From: Erpobdella octoculata
Taxonomy: Eukaryota; Annelida; Clitellata; Hirudinida; Erpobdellidae
Direction: 5' to 3'
Assembly (NCBI GenBank): GCA_963978895.1
Contig: OZ022247.1
Span: 13,952,972 to 14,016,971 of the forward strand
Length of the DNA stretch: 64,000 nucleotides
Positions 22,701-32,337 of this stretch are shown piece by piece; positions within the stretch are counted from its first letter, which is position 1; each line of letters begins with the position of its first letter. Below the pieces are notes generated by a model, which had not been told where the DNA came from, ran no database searches, and saw nothing but the letters and a program-made list of their open reading frames with translations. The translations under genes and the position numbers were made by a program.

Positions 22701-22820
22701 ACCTTCTCTATTAAATGTTTAGGTCCGCGTACATATTCAGTCATCCCTATTTCAATACAGTCCTCTGAGTCCTTTTCATTATTTAAATCTCGTCTTAAAT
22801 CTCACTTATTAAAATTATAA
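19737..22820 (+). CDS. LINE ORF2: AP endonuclease plus reverse transcriptase (1027 aa)
   Basis: This is a complete ORF with all expected landmarks. The APE-type endonuclease spans about residues 80-305: HVNCRSL, VAVTETWL (catalytic Glu), GGGVGFFI, VIYRPPNS, LLLGDFNINL, TAIDNIFTN and LSDHFPL (catalytic Asp-His pair). The reverse transcriptase spans about 510-770: YRPISILSYFSKFFEKVM, QYGFRKNHST, FLDLAKAFDTVNH, CGIPQGSILGPLLF, and SLFADDTSLF with both catalytic aspartates. The endonuclease nicks target DNA and the RT primes on it. The start at 19737 is the first Met and overlaps ORF1; a later start before residue 75 cannot be excluded. The CR1/Jockey group is inferred from the GIPQGSILGPLLF..YINDLP block. 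Confidence 0.92.
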   Translation: MLKENLDSLFHLHPPEKSTTLTPTNMTSLHNELGEMKEVFCLFDRHIDPDQHFLYQFYDPVTYLTPDNLSNLIKNSTNKKLSFLHVNCRSLVHKVQDLILLMHMSSAKIVAVTETWLNKENSDSIFIPHYNFFSKPREGKKGGGVGFFIDASIACSILVHKDKNLLISSFESLLVSFNCNNKKFIAGVIYRPPNSNLQTFLDELNLLLTSIDHHNTTILLLGDFNINLLDEVHASLVSDFLNTFASHLLFPAFIKPTRKSSTTATAIDNIFTNFPLQNTLSKILIDDLSDHFPLYLSLDLAFQITISKDQKNFKRQFKNSNLFHVKLTNKDWTEVIQQGENGKVTSAYSLFVKEYLLAYNFCFPLEKPRQKKVKFDHEWMNFTLFRHCRKKNILYRNFLKHPSEENRRKFITCRNKFKSLKTTTIKQHYSSKFESYEGNINAIWKLIKNLLGQFKSKEHQENFLTNDGSEISSPSLIADMFNKYFSNIGSSLAKQIHSQGSYFTDFLKNQVVDSMNVTPVTSTEILKIAKSLKTSRSCGPDGIDPLIASQSIQLIVSPLTSLINSSLTFGIFPDQLKIAKVVPLHKSGEKNNVTNYRPISILSYFSKFFEKVMHTRLYSYLSKFSLLSPYQYGFRKNHSTYMPLVVLQSKIAEALDQGNFGIGLFLDLAKAFDTVNHEILLKKLEYYGVRGVPLDWFRDYMKNRSQYVCYNNVLSQSLPINCGIPQGSILGPLLFIIYINDLPLISNLFSFSLFADDTSLFASGDNLNILFDNVNNGLICIYDWFCANKLSLNVKKTNYIIFHPKSKSIITKSSLSISGVSITRVTSYRFLGVFLDQHLTWTDHIKHVKSKVSKYIGIMYRLRRFIDTKTCIMLYYAFVFPYISYCNIVWASNYPTRLLSLHILLKRLIRNIFFLHPLSSCKSKFTEHKLLNIYQVNLFQIGSFMYKYSNSTLPQSFHDFFLKSSDIHTHFLRSSNLFRPEFANTRLKTFSIKCLGPRTYSVIPISIQSSESFSLFKSRLKSHLLKL

Positions 22821-23129
22821 TATATTCTATCATCTCAGATTCGAACGTATATTGTATATTATTAAATGTTAAATTTTGTTATTTTGTTCATCTTAGTAAT
22901 TTATTTCAGTTATTTTACCATTCTAAATTTATTGTATTGTATGTACCTGTATTATTATTATTCGTAAATGTTTCATCTGCACTGGTCATCCTCAAGCGAG
23001 ATTCATCTCTTCGGATGTTCCTTTTGGGCACTACTCATTCATTTTTTGTTGCATGCTTTTATTTCAATTTTTATGTGTTTCTTTAATGTGTTTTTGTATG
23101 CCCAATAAACAATGATAAACATACAAACC

Positions 23130-23814
23130 TATAACAGGTAACTTTGGATCCAATACTTTGAACATATTTCGAACAGATGGCTGATCCACAAAAGTAACAG
23201 GATAGCCTGTTGATATTATCATATCACGTACAGCATTTACTCTGTCAATAAATTGTGACGACTGACTGTCTCATTGTTTATTCTCCTTATGCTTTTTAAC
23301 AAAGTCATGCAGAGTATGATTTTGAGTTTTTTCTGAATTTGGAACTGACAATTACATGAATAAGTTAAAATCAAGTATTTATAAAAAAAATATCATGCTA
23401 GCTACATTATCGAGAGTACTTATACTATCAACTATATAACCTTTTAGTGAAGTATACTATAGTAGCAAATTAAAACTAACCATCAATTCAAATCTTCTTG
23501 CTTGCATTGACACTCAATTGATTTTGTTCCAACTCAATCATGTCATTATAAATTTCTTTGTGGTGATGTTGAGATGGTTTTTAAGATTAGTCGGATTTTT
23601 AGTTGCAACAAGTGCGTCGCATTTTGAACAGTTCGCTAAAGCCACGAGACATCGACTTTTGTTTTGTTTCTTCAAATTTAAAATAAGTCCACACATTGCT
23701 GCCCCGCTTGTGACCAGAAAACTGTTTAACTAAACTTGCCATATTAATATCGGTTGCAAAAACAACACACAAACTTCTGTCAAACACGGAGAATAAAAGA
23801 AAGTTCTTAGACAA
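23130..23814 (-). pseudogene. hAT transposase N-terminal part with BED finger
   Basis: On the minus strand, MASLVKQFSGHKRGSNVWT begins near 23742 and continues YFKFEETKQKSM. After a frame change it reads KCDALVATKNPTNLKNHL, which is a BED finger. Towards the LINE, INRVNAVRDMIISTGYPVT (approximate, frame-shifted) and FVDQPSVRNMFKVLDPKL follow: the familiar region in which hAT transposases discuss the last residues before the core. The gene resumes at 19420 after the LINE. Confidence 0.65.
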
Positions 23815-24111
23815 TTCAGGCCGATATTGAGAAACCGAAGAAATGAAATTTATTTTGCTTATGTTTCTTAATACATCGATGTCTATGATAATTATAAATT
23901 TTAATTACAAACTTTTGTCAAATAACGAAAAAGTAACTAAATATTTGAATTTATTTATTTTAGTTTTAGTAAGTTTTAGGACAAATCTTCCTAGTTTTAA
24001 TTTAGTTTTAGTTGTAAAATTCAATGTTCATTTTGTTATAGTTTTAGTTAACTATGGTCGATCTTTTTCGTATTAGTTTTAGTTTTCCTTACTAAAATAT
24101 CAGCAGCCACC

Positions 24112-24620
24112 TCCACGAAAAAAATTGTTCCACATGGATTTTTCTACTCCGGTCCGGCAGCCTCAAACCGACTACCATCCACGAAAAAATTGGTCCACAT
24201 GGATATTTCTACTCCGGTCCGGCAGCCTGGAACCGGCTACCACCCAATCTTAAACCGTCAATAGTCTCTTTCTCAACTTTAAAAAACTGAACTTTTTCCA
24301 TAATTTTATGACAGCTGCATGCGCCTTTGAAGCGGTTTACACTAAAAGACGTAGATAAATATCTGCTTAAATTAAATTGTGAATTTTTATGAAATTGAAT
24401 ATTTTTGTAATAAATAATTGCTTTTTAATCAATTGTTTTAATCTAGTTATTATGATTGTCTGTCCATATAGTTCATGGATTGCTGGATCCTAAATATACC
24501 TCTGATGAGCTCATCTTATATACTCGTCTTATAAAAAATATAGTGTAGCTGCATTTTGTTTTGGCCCAAGTCAATATTTACCTGTGTAAACGCGCCTTAA
24601 GAACAAAAAATTCAATTGCA
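24112..24620 (+). pseudogene. LINE 3' remnant with a 67-bp internal duplication
   Basis: At about 24205-24290 the frame gives YFYSGPAAWNRLPPNLKPSI, the C-terminal tail common to CR1/Jockey-like ORF2 proteins. A segment containing CCACATGGATTTTTCTACTC and GGTCCGGCAGCCT occurs twice in tandem (about 24111-24178 and 24179-24245). The upstream RT is absent. The hAT right TSD abuts its left edge, so the hAT may have inserted into this LINE remnant. Confidence 0.5.
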
Positions 24621-24759
24621 AAGTATAATAAAAAGTAAGTTAAAAAATTATTTAATAAATACAAATTAAATAAACTAATGATAATAAATAAGTAAATTAA
24701 TAAGTTCATGTTGAACATTTTCATTGTTAAACCAACACATGATTAGTTTTTTGACAAAC

Positions 24760-24846
24760 TTTTGAGAGAGATTTCAGTGCTCTAACTGCATCTCGACGAT
24801 CTTCTAACAGAGTTGAAGAATTAACACGATCAGTGAGTTTTTCCAC
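24760..24846 (-). CDS. USO1: USO1/p115 exon 2
   Basis: The acceptor TTTTTTTAG is followed by 87 bp in phase 0 encoding VEKLTDRVNSSTLLEDRR and DAVRALKSLSK, then a GTTTGT donor. It aligns closely with the p115 N-terminal segment IQKLCDRVASSTLLDDRR and NAVRALKSLSK. Exon 3 continues as KFRYEVG in the same phase. The exon lies only 0.65 kb from the right edge of the hAT. Confidence 0.93.
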
Positions 24847-25039
24847 CTAAAAAAACACTAATTTTACCAAATTCATTTAACTCTAACATATATTTTTACA
24901 CATATTACAGATGGAAATCGGACCGAACACACTGAACTTATGCGTGTGAAGTTAGCAATATTGCTGGCATTGTAAATTTAAAAAAAAAAAATTTTGTGAT
25001 TTCCTCCACTGATTATCGAAAAGGGTTGACTAAATATTG

Positions 25040-26250
25040 ATGACTCCGATTAGAATAGAAATTTGACGATCTTTTACGTGGCGTTAGTCGGATGACGGTA
25101 AAGTTCTAGTATAGCGTCATCGGCCGATTTCGGTAAAAAATGACCGGTTTTTAACGTAAATGATATTTAAAAGAAAACTAAAAACCAATTAAAACATAAA
25201 TAATTTAAAAAAACCAGAAATTATATCACTTTAGAACATTTAAAAATTGCTGCCAAAGCTTATGTAGTTCCCGGTGAAGATCTATTTGTCAATAGCGATA
25301 GAAGTGAACAGTGGGAATAAAGAAAACAAAAATTAAACACATTTAAAATAAAAATAGACAGTTGAGGAAAAGAAATTAAACATTTAAATTATGAAAATTA
25401 AAACTTAAAAAATAACAGTTTGTTTTAGAACTACGGGTTGCGTAACCCGCTCCATATCTAAAACAGTTTCTTTAAATGCGACGGTTTTGTCAATATGACT
25501 TAAGACAAGACAAATAAAAAACATTAAGAACAATAAATAACCAGCCGAAAACCAAGAAAAAATAAAATAATATCAAAGTAGAAGTACTTGGTTGTCTTTA
25601 TTACGGTTTCCACCATATCATTTGGACTAGAAATTCTGAGTTTTAGAGGTCATGATTGGTACCAGAATCGTGTGGAGAACGAGAAAGTGACCAGGAAGAG
25701 GAGAGCAAGCGTGAGCGAGAAAGCGATCAAGAGCGGAAAAGTGACCAGGAGCGGGAAAGCGACCGGGAACGTAAGAGTAAGCGGGAAGGGAAACGGGAGC
25801 GAGAAAAAAAACGATAGAAAAACCCCGGGCAAGGCCGGGTACCCCGCTAGTCACGGATAAATTTCCGCTCAGCGCTTTGATTTTTTTAAAATTTAAAATG
25901 CATATTAAATAATTAAACAATTATTTTGAACCCTTTAACATTTATTTTTTATTTTAATATTTTATTTTTATATTAACTCTTTCTTACTTTTCATTTCTTG
26001 AATTGTATTATTCCGCGTATCAACACTGCTTTTGGATATTTTTGCTTAAAGTCGGTATTTAGTAAGTTTTTCTGTAAAAAACTTGTTCGTAGTATGTTCT
26101 GATAATGTTCTGAGTTTATTCTATTAAACAGTTTTTTAAACCGTGTTTTTATAGAAATCGGCCGATGACGCTATACTAGAACTTTACCCGGATGACTTAG
26201 TCGGAATTTTGAACTAATCGGCAAAATCCAATTTCCGGATCAAAATCTGG
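25040..26250. repeat. Inverted-repeat element around a 42-bp perfect arm
   Basis: 25092-25135 (GGTAAAGTTCTAGTATAGCG, then TCATCGGCCGATTTC) is mirrored at about 26153-26195. Outside these, CCGATTAGAATAGAAATTT and CCGATTAGTTCAAAATTCC are also inverted mates. The spacing of about 1 kb and the outer CCGATTAG words suggest a TIR element. No TSD was established because the right arm also lies inside the 1259-bp duplication, which gives a second right arm at about 27412-27454. Confidence 0.5.
25640..25850 (+). mobile_element. Helitron 3' end with G-rich array (duplication copy 1)
   Basis: An array of GAGCGGGAAAGCGACCGGG-like units is followed by GAAAAACCCCGGGCAAGGCC and GGGTACCCCGCTAG, then T. CCCGG…CCGGG can form a hairpin 8 bases before the terminal CTAG, a textbook Helitron 3' end. 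The 5' start is not identifiable. ORFs 25588-25860 (plus) and 25627-25920 (minus) are repeat shadows. Confidence 0.65.
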
Positions 26251-26898
26251 CTATGCCTCAATAAGCACTGTAAAAAAGAACATAGAATGAATGTGCTAAA
26301 CCTTATTTTAAAATCCAACAAAAATGTATTACTTATTTACACAATAGAGTTTCAAATCACAGGCTAATTCATTCAAAAATCTAGTGGTTACTTTATAGCT
26401 GAGATGGCATTAGATTAGTTAGTTAGTTAGTCATTTAGTTAGTCCACCGATTCTAAAAATAGGGTGCCGCTTGTGGGAAACTTTACCTACAAAGGCTATT
26501 GAAAATGCTAGAACGCTCACTGTTAATAGCCTAGTGGTTTTTATTTGTCAATAGCGATAGAAGTGAACAGTGGGAATAAAGAAAACAAAAATTAAACACA
26601 TTTAAAATAAAAATAGACAGTTGAGGAAAAGAAATTAAACATTTAAATTATGAAAATTAAAACTTAAAAAATAACAGTTTGTTTTAGAACTACGGGTTGC
26701 GTAACCCGCTCCATATCTAAAACAGTTTCTTTAAATGCGACGGTTTTGTCAATATGACTTAAGACAAGACAAATAAAAAACATTAAGAACAATAAATAAC
26801 CAGCCGAAAACCAAGAAAAAATAAAATAATATCAAAGTAGAAGTACTTGGTTGTCTTTATTACGGTTTCCACCATATCATTTGGACTAGAAATTCTGA

Positions 26899-27109
26899 GT
26901 TTTAGAGGTCATGATTGGTACCAGAATCGTGTGGAGAACGAGAAAGTGACCAGGAAGAGGAGAGCAAGCGTGAGCGAGAAAGCGATCAAGAGCGGAAAAG
27001 TGACCAGGAGCGGGAAAGCGACCGGGAACGTAAGAGTAAGCGGGAAGGGAAACGGGAGCGAGAAAAAAAACGATAGAAAAACCCCGGGCAAGGCCGGGTA
27101 CCCCGCTAG
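26899..27109 (+). mobile_element. Helitron 3' end with G-rich array (duplication copy 2)
   Basis: Identical to 25640-25850, offset by 1259 bp; it was copied with the tandem duplication, not by a separate insertion. Confidence 0.65.
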
Positions 27110-27841
27110 TCACGGATAAATTTCCGCTCAGCGCTTTGATTTTTTTAAAATTTAAAATGCATATTAAATAATTAAACAATTATTTTGAACCCTTTAACAT
27201 TTATTTTTTATTTTAATATTTTATTTTTATATTAACTCTTTCTTACTTTTCATTTCTTGAATTGTATTATTCCGCGTATCAACACTGCTTTTGGATATTT
27301 TTGCTTAAAGTCGGTATTTAGTAAGTTTTTCTGTAAAAAACTTGTTCGTAGTATGTTCTGATAATGTTCTGAGTTTATTCTATTAAACAGTTTTTTAAAC
27401 CGTGTTTTTATAGAAATCGGCCGATGACGCTATACTAGAACTTTACCCGGATGACTTAGTCGGAATTTTGAACTAATCGGCAAAATCCAATTTCCGGATC
27501 AAAATCTGGCTATGCCTCAATAAGCACTGTAAAAAAGAACATAGAATGAATGTGCTAAACCTTATTTTAAAATCCAACAAAAATGTATTACTTATTTACA
27601 CAATAGAGTTTCAAATCACAGGCTAATTCATTCAAAAATCTAGTGGTTACTTTATAGCTGAGATGGCATTAGATTAGTTAGTTAGTTAGTCATTTAGTTA
27701 GTCCACCGATTCTAAAAATAGGGTGCCGCTTGTGGGAAACTTTACCTACAAAGGCTATTGAAAATGCTAGAACGCTCACTGTTAATAGCCTAGTGGTTTT
27801 TATTGCCAGTGCCAATAGCACCGACCAAGAATAAAACAAAC

Positions 27842-27907
27842 CGTCTCTGCTCCAGAAGGAGCCTGTCCAGCTTGCGGACCAGTCAAATATTTGCGAAATA
27901 AATCCAT
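27842..27907 (-). CDS. USO1: USO1/p115 exon 1, coding part with start codon
   Basis: On the minus strand an ATG at 27907 opens MDLFRKYLTGPQAGQAPSGA and ET, ending at ACG|GTTTGT in phase 0, which joins exon 2 (VEKL...). Vertebrate p115 begins MNFLRGVMGGQ…AET|IQKL, the same length and boundary. This choice of start is supported by the shared M-x-(L/F)-(F/L)-R opening and by the intron position. The ATG context on the minus strand (TTTAATGG) is AT-rich. Transcription is leftward; at least four introns contain TEs. Confidence 0.92.
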
Positions 27908-28880
27908 TAAATCCAATACTAGTCAACTAGGCCAGCGAGTTAATATAAGTAATTTTATAAACTTTATTTAGACTTTTAGCGTGAATCTATCGAAAAGTGA
28001 ACCTTATTGTCGTCAGTGTAAGTTAACACGTGTCCACATTCCACATAAAGCGTTTAATTTTTTCACTACTATATAGTTCAAGCGAAAATAAACAAAAATC
28101 ATTTATTTGCCACGCAAACATGTGCTTTGCATTTTTGTCTTGTCCTACCATTGGGGATGCATCCCCCCACCAGCCTCAGAGCTCAATTTTTTTCAATGAA
28201 TAAATAAAGTTAAACGTACACCAAACAACCCCCCGCCAAACACCAACTACCAAAGACGATCATGTTCTGCCAACTAGCAGCTTATAAATGAGAATATCTA
28301 GCTAAGGCGATTCTCATTTGGTTTTCAGTTGTTTTCGGGTTTTCTATTCTTCGTTGTTTCTTGGCATTAATCGTTTAAAAAATTAAAGAAAAATTGAGTT
28401 CGTGCGAGTTTAGAGCACTAGTTTTTCCGTATACCTATATTAATCTAAAAGGGAAAATACCCACTGTTTTCTGTGAAGTCTAAAGGTGGTAAAGTACTAC
28501 TTAATTTGTTTTTCACAAATCAATATTTGTTTTACTAATTCAACTGCACAAACTATAATTATTGCGTTGAAGATGTCAAGCAAAAATCTTGAACTTTTGC
28601 TCTGCAACAACTTCATTAAGATTACGTCATTCTTTAAATCGGCATTGAGAATGCAAAAATTCTAGCCAAACTTCAAACCCTATGAGCAACAAGATTTTCA
28701 TTTATCTACTCGTTCTATCGAATTCTCGACGAACAAAAATACATTTGAGTCAAATTTTTGTTTCAAACCTAATACTCTTTGAAAAATGCATTTGCGTTTA
28801 CTAAGGTTGAAGGAGAATTCGTCATTCTATAGACATTAAACAAGTTAAAATTAGGCTAAAGACAAATCTTCGCACTACAC
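27908..28880 (-). promoter_or_regulatory. Upstream region of USO1 (5' UTR/promoter), no specific element seen
   Basis: Nearly 1 kb separates the USO1 start codon from the RT LINE. It is AT-rich, with no ORF or clear TIR element. TATTAACTCGCTGGCCTAGT lies just upstream of the ATG on the coding strand. The promoter must lie here or further right by position alone; I cannot point to a TATA box or initiator with confidence. Confidence 0.3.
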
Positions 28881-29905
28881 CAACTCGTAGAAGAGAGGGT
28901 TCGATGTGGCCGGCGGACTGTTGTTGTCTTCATCGACTTCAAATCGGCTGCATCCATTGGCCATCATTGTGGACGGCATTGGAAAGAGAAAACATACCAC
29001 CGAAAATCATCCGTTTGTTACAAGTGTCGTATAGTGGTTCGACCAGCTGCATCCGAATTTGAAACGACCTATCCGACGAGTTTACCATTCAAACCGGTGT
29101 CCGGCAGGGAGACGTTGCCTCTCCGCTTTTATTTAACGTCGTGATCGATGCGATCATGAGGAAATCGTTCGAAGGAAGGCGTGGTGTTCAGTACGACAAA
29201 AACAACTTTATCACTGATCTAATGTTCGCGGACGATAGCGCCGTATTCGCCGACACCGACGTGGAACCTACAGATTGCCTAAACGACATCGGCGATATTG
29301 CCAAGTTATACGGCCTAAAGATCAACGCCGAGAAGACCAAGGTATTAACAACGGACAGGTAGCCAGCTCATGTCCACCTAAAAGCCGGCTTTCGGCTGCA
29401 TCCATTGGCCATCATTGTGGACGGCATTGGAAAGAGAAAACATACCACCGAAAATCATCCGTTTGTTACAAGTGTCGTATAGTGGTTCGACCAGCTGCAT
29501 CCGAATTTGAAACGACCTATCCGACGAGTTTACCATTCAAACCGGTGTCCGGCAGGGAGACGTTGCCTCTCCGCTTTTATTTAACGTCGTGATCGATGCG
29601 ATCATGAGGAAATCGTTCGAAGGAAGGCGTGGTGTTCAGTACGACAAAAACAACTTTATCACTGATCTAATGTTCGCGGACGATAGCGCCGTATTCGCCG
29701 ACACCGACGTGGAACCTACAGATTGCCTAAACGACATCGGCGATATTGCCAAGTTATACGGCCTAAAGATCAACGCCGAGAAGACCAAGGTATTAACAAC
29801 GGACAGGTCGCCAGCTCATGTCCACCTAAATGATGTCCAGATCGAGCAAGTGACGAAATTTAAATACCTTGGATCGATCGTGCAGGAAAGAAGACGTCGT
29901 CATCG
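28881..29905 (+). pseudogene. LINE reverse transcriptase (RTE/'LOA'-like group), with 448-bp tandem duplication
   Basis: The RT frame gives VVVFIDFKSA, PPKIIRLLQVSYSGSTSC, EFTIQTGVRQGDVASPLLFN and DLMFADDSAVFADTD, then LYGLKINAEKTKVLTTD and FKYLGSIVQE. 28944-29391 is repeated at 29392-29839 almost base for base (period 448; differences include a stop near the join). FADD is present in both copies. The C-terminal continuation of this type of protein is found at 40028-40642, so one LINE seems to have been split at about 29905. The APE domain is not in the window. Confidence 0.75.
29392..29839 (+). repeat. Second unit of the 448-bp tandem duplication in the LINE RT
   Basis: GGCTGCATCCATTGGCCATC at 28946 recurs at 29394, and GGTATTAACAACGGACAGGT at 29341 recurs at 29789, both offset by 448. 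The first unit ends by reading a TAG stop after GGACAGG, the second keeps the frame open (CGC). Confidence 0.85.
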
Positions 29906-29977
29906 TCGTTGGCCAGTGCTATGGCTTCTATCCCCCCCCCAGGCAGCCGGGCTCAATTCTCTCTCTGAAAAGCCGAC

Positions 29978-30370
29978 TGTCACGACTTCGCCTTTGCGAT
30001 AGTCGATATTCAAACAGAACTGGAGAAAATTTAAGTCGAAATAAAGTTAAAGACACTCTTTAACAGTATATATTGTTTTATTTATCGAATACCAAGCAAG
30101 ATTATCGAAAATCTATCACCACGAAAACGAACAGATATAAAACAGTTTCAACGTCGATCAAACAATGGCGAACAGGAACCAGAAGGGAAGAAGTAGTTCG
30201 CGACAGCCTTATATATACAAGCCCTCCAGGCTACAGGCTACAGGCTAAAACGTTCAAATATTCGCGCAACAATCCAAACACGCAACGTTGTGCAATACCC
30301 CATGCACCGCCTGCGCCGGAAATCCCAAAGTTTAGATCCAGGCACGCACACGCGTAAACGCGGGCGTGAC
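29978..30370 (-). repeat. 3' LTR of the Gypsy element (last base displaced to 32409)
   Basis: 393 of 394 bp match the LTR at 36780-37173. The P-type insertion interrupts it one base before its outer end, so the final A lies beyond the insertion and the target duplication, at 32409. The two LTRs look identical by eye, which indicates a recent insertion. Confidence 0.9.
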
Positions 30371-30761
30371 CATGGACGTCTATATAATAGCAACTGGACA
30401 ATGAGCCAAATCATTTTGAGCTGTTGTGTTGTACCCAGTTGGTCCCATATCTATTTAGCTGTTCGTATTCGAGTTGTTCGGTCTGCGTTTGGATTTATAG
30501 TTATAAAGCCTGTACTGGTTACTTTTAACATTGAAAATGTTTATAACATTGAAATATAATAATATTTATTGTTGAAATTACGCTTTAGTTTAGTCACTAA
30601 ACTTTAGTGACTGCGCTCAACACTTGTTTATTTAAATATAGCTATTTTTAGCTTTACGCTATCGTAAGTTTGACTTGATTGACGTTTGGAAACAGTTGGG
30701 ATTGCTACTATTTTGAACAATTGGATTTATTTCTGTATTATAAAAGTTTTTATTGCTAAAA

Positions 30762-31256
30762 ATGCCACACAAGGGCCAGGCATATCGTTGCAAAACCAAC
30801 TACAAAAGTGTTCCGGGACTATCGGCGGGCGAAAATAAACCAACAATTCATAGCGTTCCTATAAATGACAATATACTTCTACAGAAATATAATTAAAGCA
30901 AATCCTCGAAAAGACTGGAAACCAACTGCCAGTTCAAAAATTTGCTCAATTTTTTCAATGAAGTAGACTTTGAATCCAGCTGTGTCGATACAAATCAGCA
31001 TCAAAGAAGGAAAAAACTAAAATTAGAGTCCGGACAGCTTTTTCAACGTCGACTGAAAAAAGGTGCAGTACCTAGTATTTTTCCTGGTGGTCCAAAATAC
31101 TGCTCAACTTGTAGAGTACCGTCAAGATCTACTGTTTGTGCTACAGTTTCAATTCGCTACGAGTACGAAATAAAAAGAAATGTTGAGATGGAGAAGAATT
31201 TTTTCAAAAGTGATTGTTTAGCAAATCAAACACCTAACGTTTTGGCAGAACGGTAG
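30762..31256 (+). pseudogene. P-type transposase N-terminus, THAP zinc-finger DNA-binding domain
   Basis: The frame starts MPHKGQAYRCKTNYKSVPG, continues to PTIHSVPIND, and a stop/frameshift near 30895 moves it. NPRKDWKPTASSKICSIF and then FNEVDFESSCVDTNQHQRRK, LKKGAVPSIFPGGP complete the domain. The pattern W-x-P-T-x-x-S-x-I-C-S-x-(H)F, DF and AVPSIFP is that of THAP. The zinc-ligand His of C-x-x-H is not clear here (SIFS/LNFF depending on frame), so the finger is probably broken. THAP domains of P-type transposases bind sites near the TIRs. Confidence 0.75.
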
Positions 31257-31265
31257 AAGAATGAA

Positions 31266-31755
31266 ATGACTTTGCCAACAAACTTTACTATTACCACAAT
31301 TGATGGCATTTTGTTAATTTATTGTTTTAAAGTAGAAGCTGGTAAAGTTAAAGTGGCTGTTTGCATCTCGGTGGCAGAAAATCTGTCAACGGTTGTTAAT
31401 GTAAATGTTCCAGCCAACACATTCAAAGATTTGTTAACAAACGGATTAGTTACGACAACGTCTCAGCTTATTAATTTGGCAGCTCGAATGAAGACTTGGT
31501 CAGAAAATTTAAAAACCTGTCCGTCATTCACAAAAATGGCTGTTAGCATTTTAAAAGAAAGAATAAACATCTTAACAGAATGCAGTCCAGAAAGTGAAAA
31601 ACAACGCAAACTTGAATTTGTTTCAGAACAAGCCAAACTGCTTACAAAAAGCAAGTTTCATTGTCATTACTCACCAGGGCTCACAATCATGTCATATATA
31701 CGATTCATGCAGAAAGTCCAGCAGCTTATAACACTTTAAGATAATCGAGTTAGGT
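31266..31755 (+). pseudogene. P-type transposase fragment after the THAP domain
   Basis: The 157-residue frame ends HYSPGLTIMSYIRFMQ. A one-base frame change at about 31710 then reads HAESPAAYNTLR. The YSPxLxxMxY…SPxAYNxLR block is conserved in P-element/THAP9-type transposases just before the catalytic domain. The DDE and GTP-binding-insertion regions are missing, so the copy is a deletion derivative needing help in trans if mobile. Confidence 0.7.
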
Positions 31756-32337
31756 AACTATTCCATTGACCAGCATTTTGAAAAAGATCATCAAATGTCT
31801 TGATGAAATGTATGGGCTCGATAATTTGGTGCTTGCTATTTAATTTCTGTAAAACAGATCCTTGATAGCAGCAGCAGGAAGATTTGACACGACCATCAGA
31901 GTACGCTTTCATTTTATGCGTACATTGCTGGAAAGTTTTTAAAGAAATCAAGGCATCACCAGAACTGGCAAAATTATTTCTGTCGTCATTGTCATCGAGT
32001 CACAGAGTACTTTTCTGCAAAATAATTGATTGCACACCTTTGAATCTCAACTCAGAACTGAAAACATACAATTTTTACTGTTTTAATTATCACAATGTTA
32101 AAATATTGAAAATTTTCTAATAACTTTGACTTTACTACTAATAAATAACTATAATTGTTATAATTTAAAATTCTTAAGTTTACTTTTTCTTTATTTTTTT
32201 ATGATTTTTACTTTTTATGGATTTTGATTAAGTAAAATATATTTGTTTTATCTCAAAACAGCGTTGTGTTTTTCACTCCACATGATTTAGCTATAAATCA
32301 AACTTATAATGCGTATATGAAGCATTGCGCAGTCATG
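31756..32337. other. Non-coding 3' half of the P-type element
   Basis: AT-rich sequence between the transposase relic and the right inverted repeat. No domain was recognised in any frame. Confidence 0.4.

Larger units (their letters stand above)
19544..23124 (+). mobile_element. CR1/Jockey-group LINE, 5'-truncated but ORF2 intact, nested in hAT
   Basis: AAACCT occurs on both sides (19538-19543 and 23125-23130), a short TSD, and the hAT transposase resumes at each edge. The element starts inside ORF1, keeps the whole ORF2, then has a 0.3 kb 3' UTR ending near ATAAACAATGATAAACATAC. The uninterrupted 3 kb ORF contrasts with the decayed hAT around it, so this is the youngest autonomous-type insertion in the nest. 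It reads antisense to USO1 and the hAT transposase. Confidence 0.85.
17553..24103 (-). mobile_element. hAT transposon with perfect 8-bp TSD, split by a LINE
   Basis: The ends are CAGTGATATTTTAGTTATG on the left and, inverted, CTGATATTTTAGTAAGGAAA on the right (a 2-base loss at the right tip). CAGCCACC flanks both sides (17545-17552 and 24104-24111), a perfect 8-bp hAT TSD. After removing the LINE at 19544-23124 the element is about 2.97 kb, a normal autonomous hAT size. It encodes a transposase on the minus strand. It inserted into USO1 intron 2. Confidence 0.85.
25283..27803 (+). repeat. Tandem duplication, 1259-bp unit, two apparently identical copies
   Basis: Copy 1 is 25283-26541 and copy 2 is 26542-27800, with a few bases shared at the junctions. 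Everything compared by eye is identical, including homopolymers and the TTAGTTAGTTAGTTAGTCAT microsatellite. It sits in USO1 intron 1 and ends 38 bp before the exon 1 donor side (exon 1 starts at 27842). The identity indicates a recent event or an assembly duplication. Confidence 0.9.

Noticed and set aside
25588..25920. Overlapping ORFs on both strands, duplicated at 26847-27179
   Set aside because: They span the Helitron G-rich array; the duplication is of DNA, not selection on a protein.
31463..31654. Minus-strand ORF inside the P-type element
   Set aside because: Shadow of the transposase frame on the plus strand.
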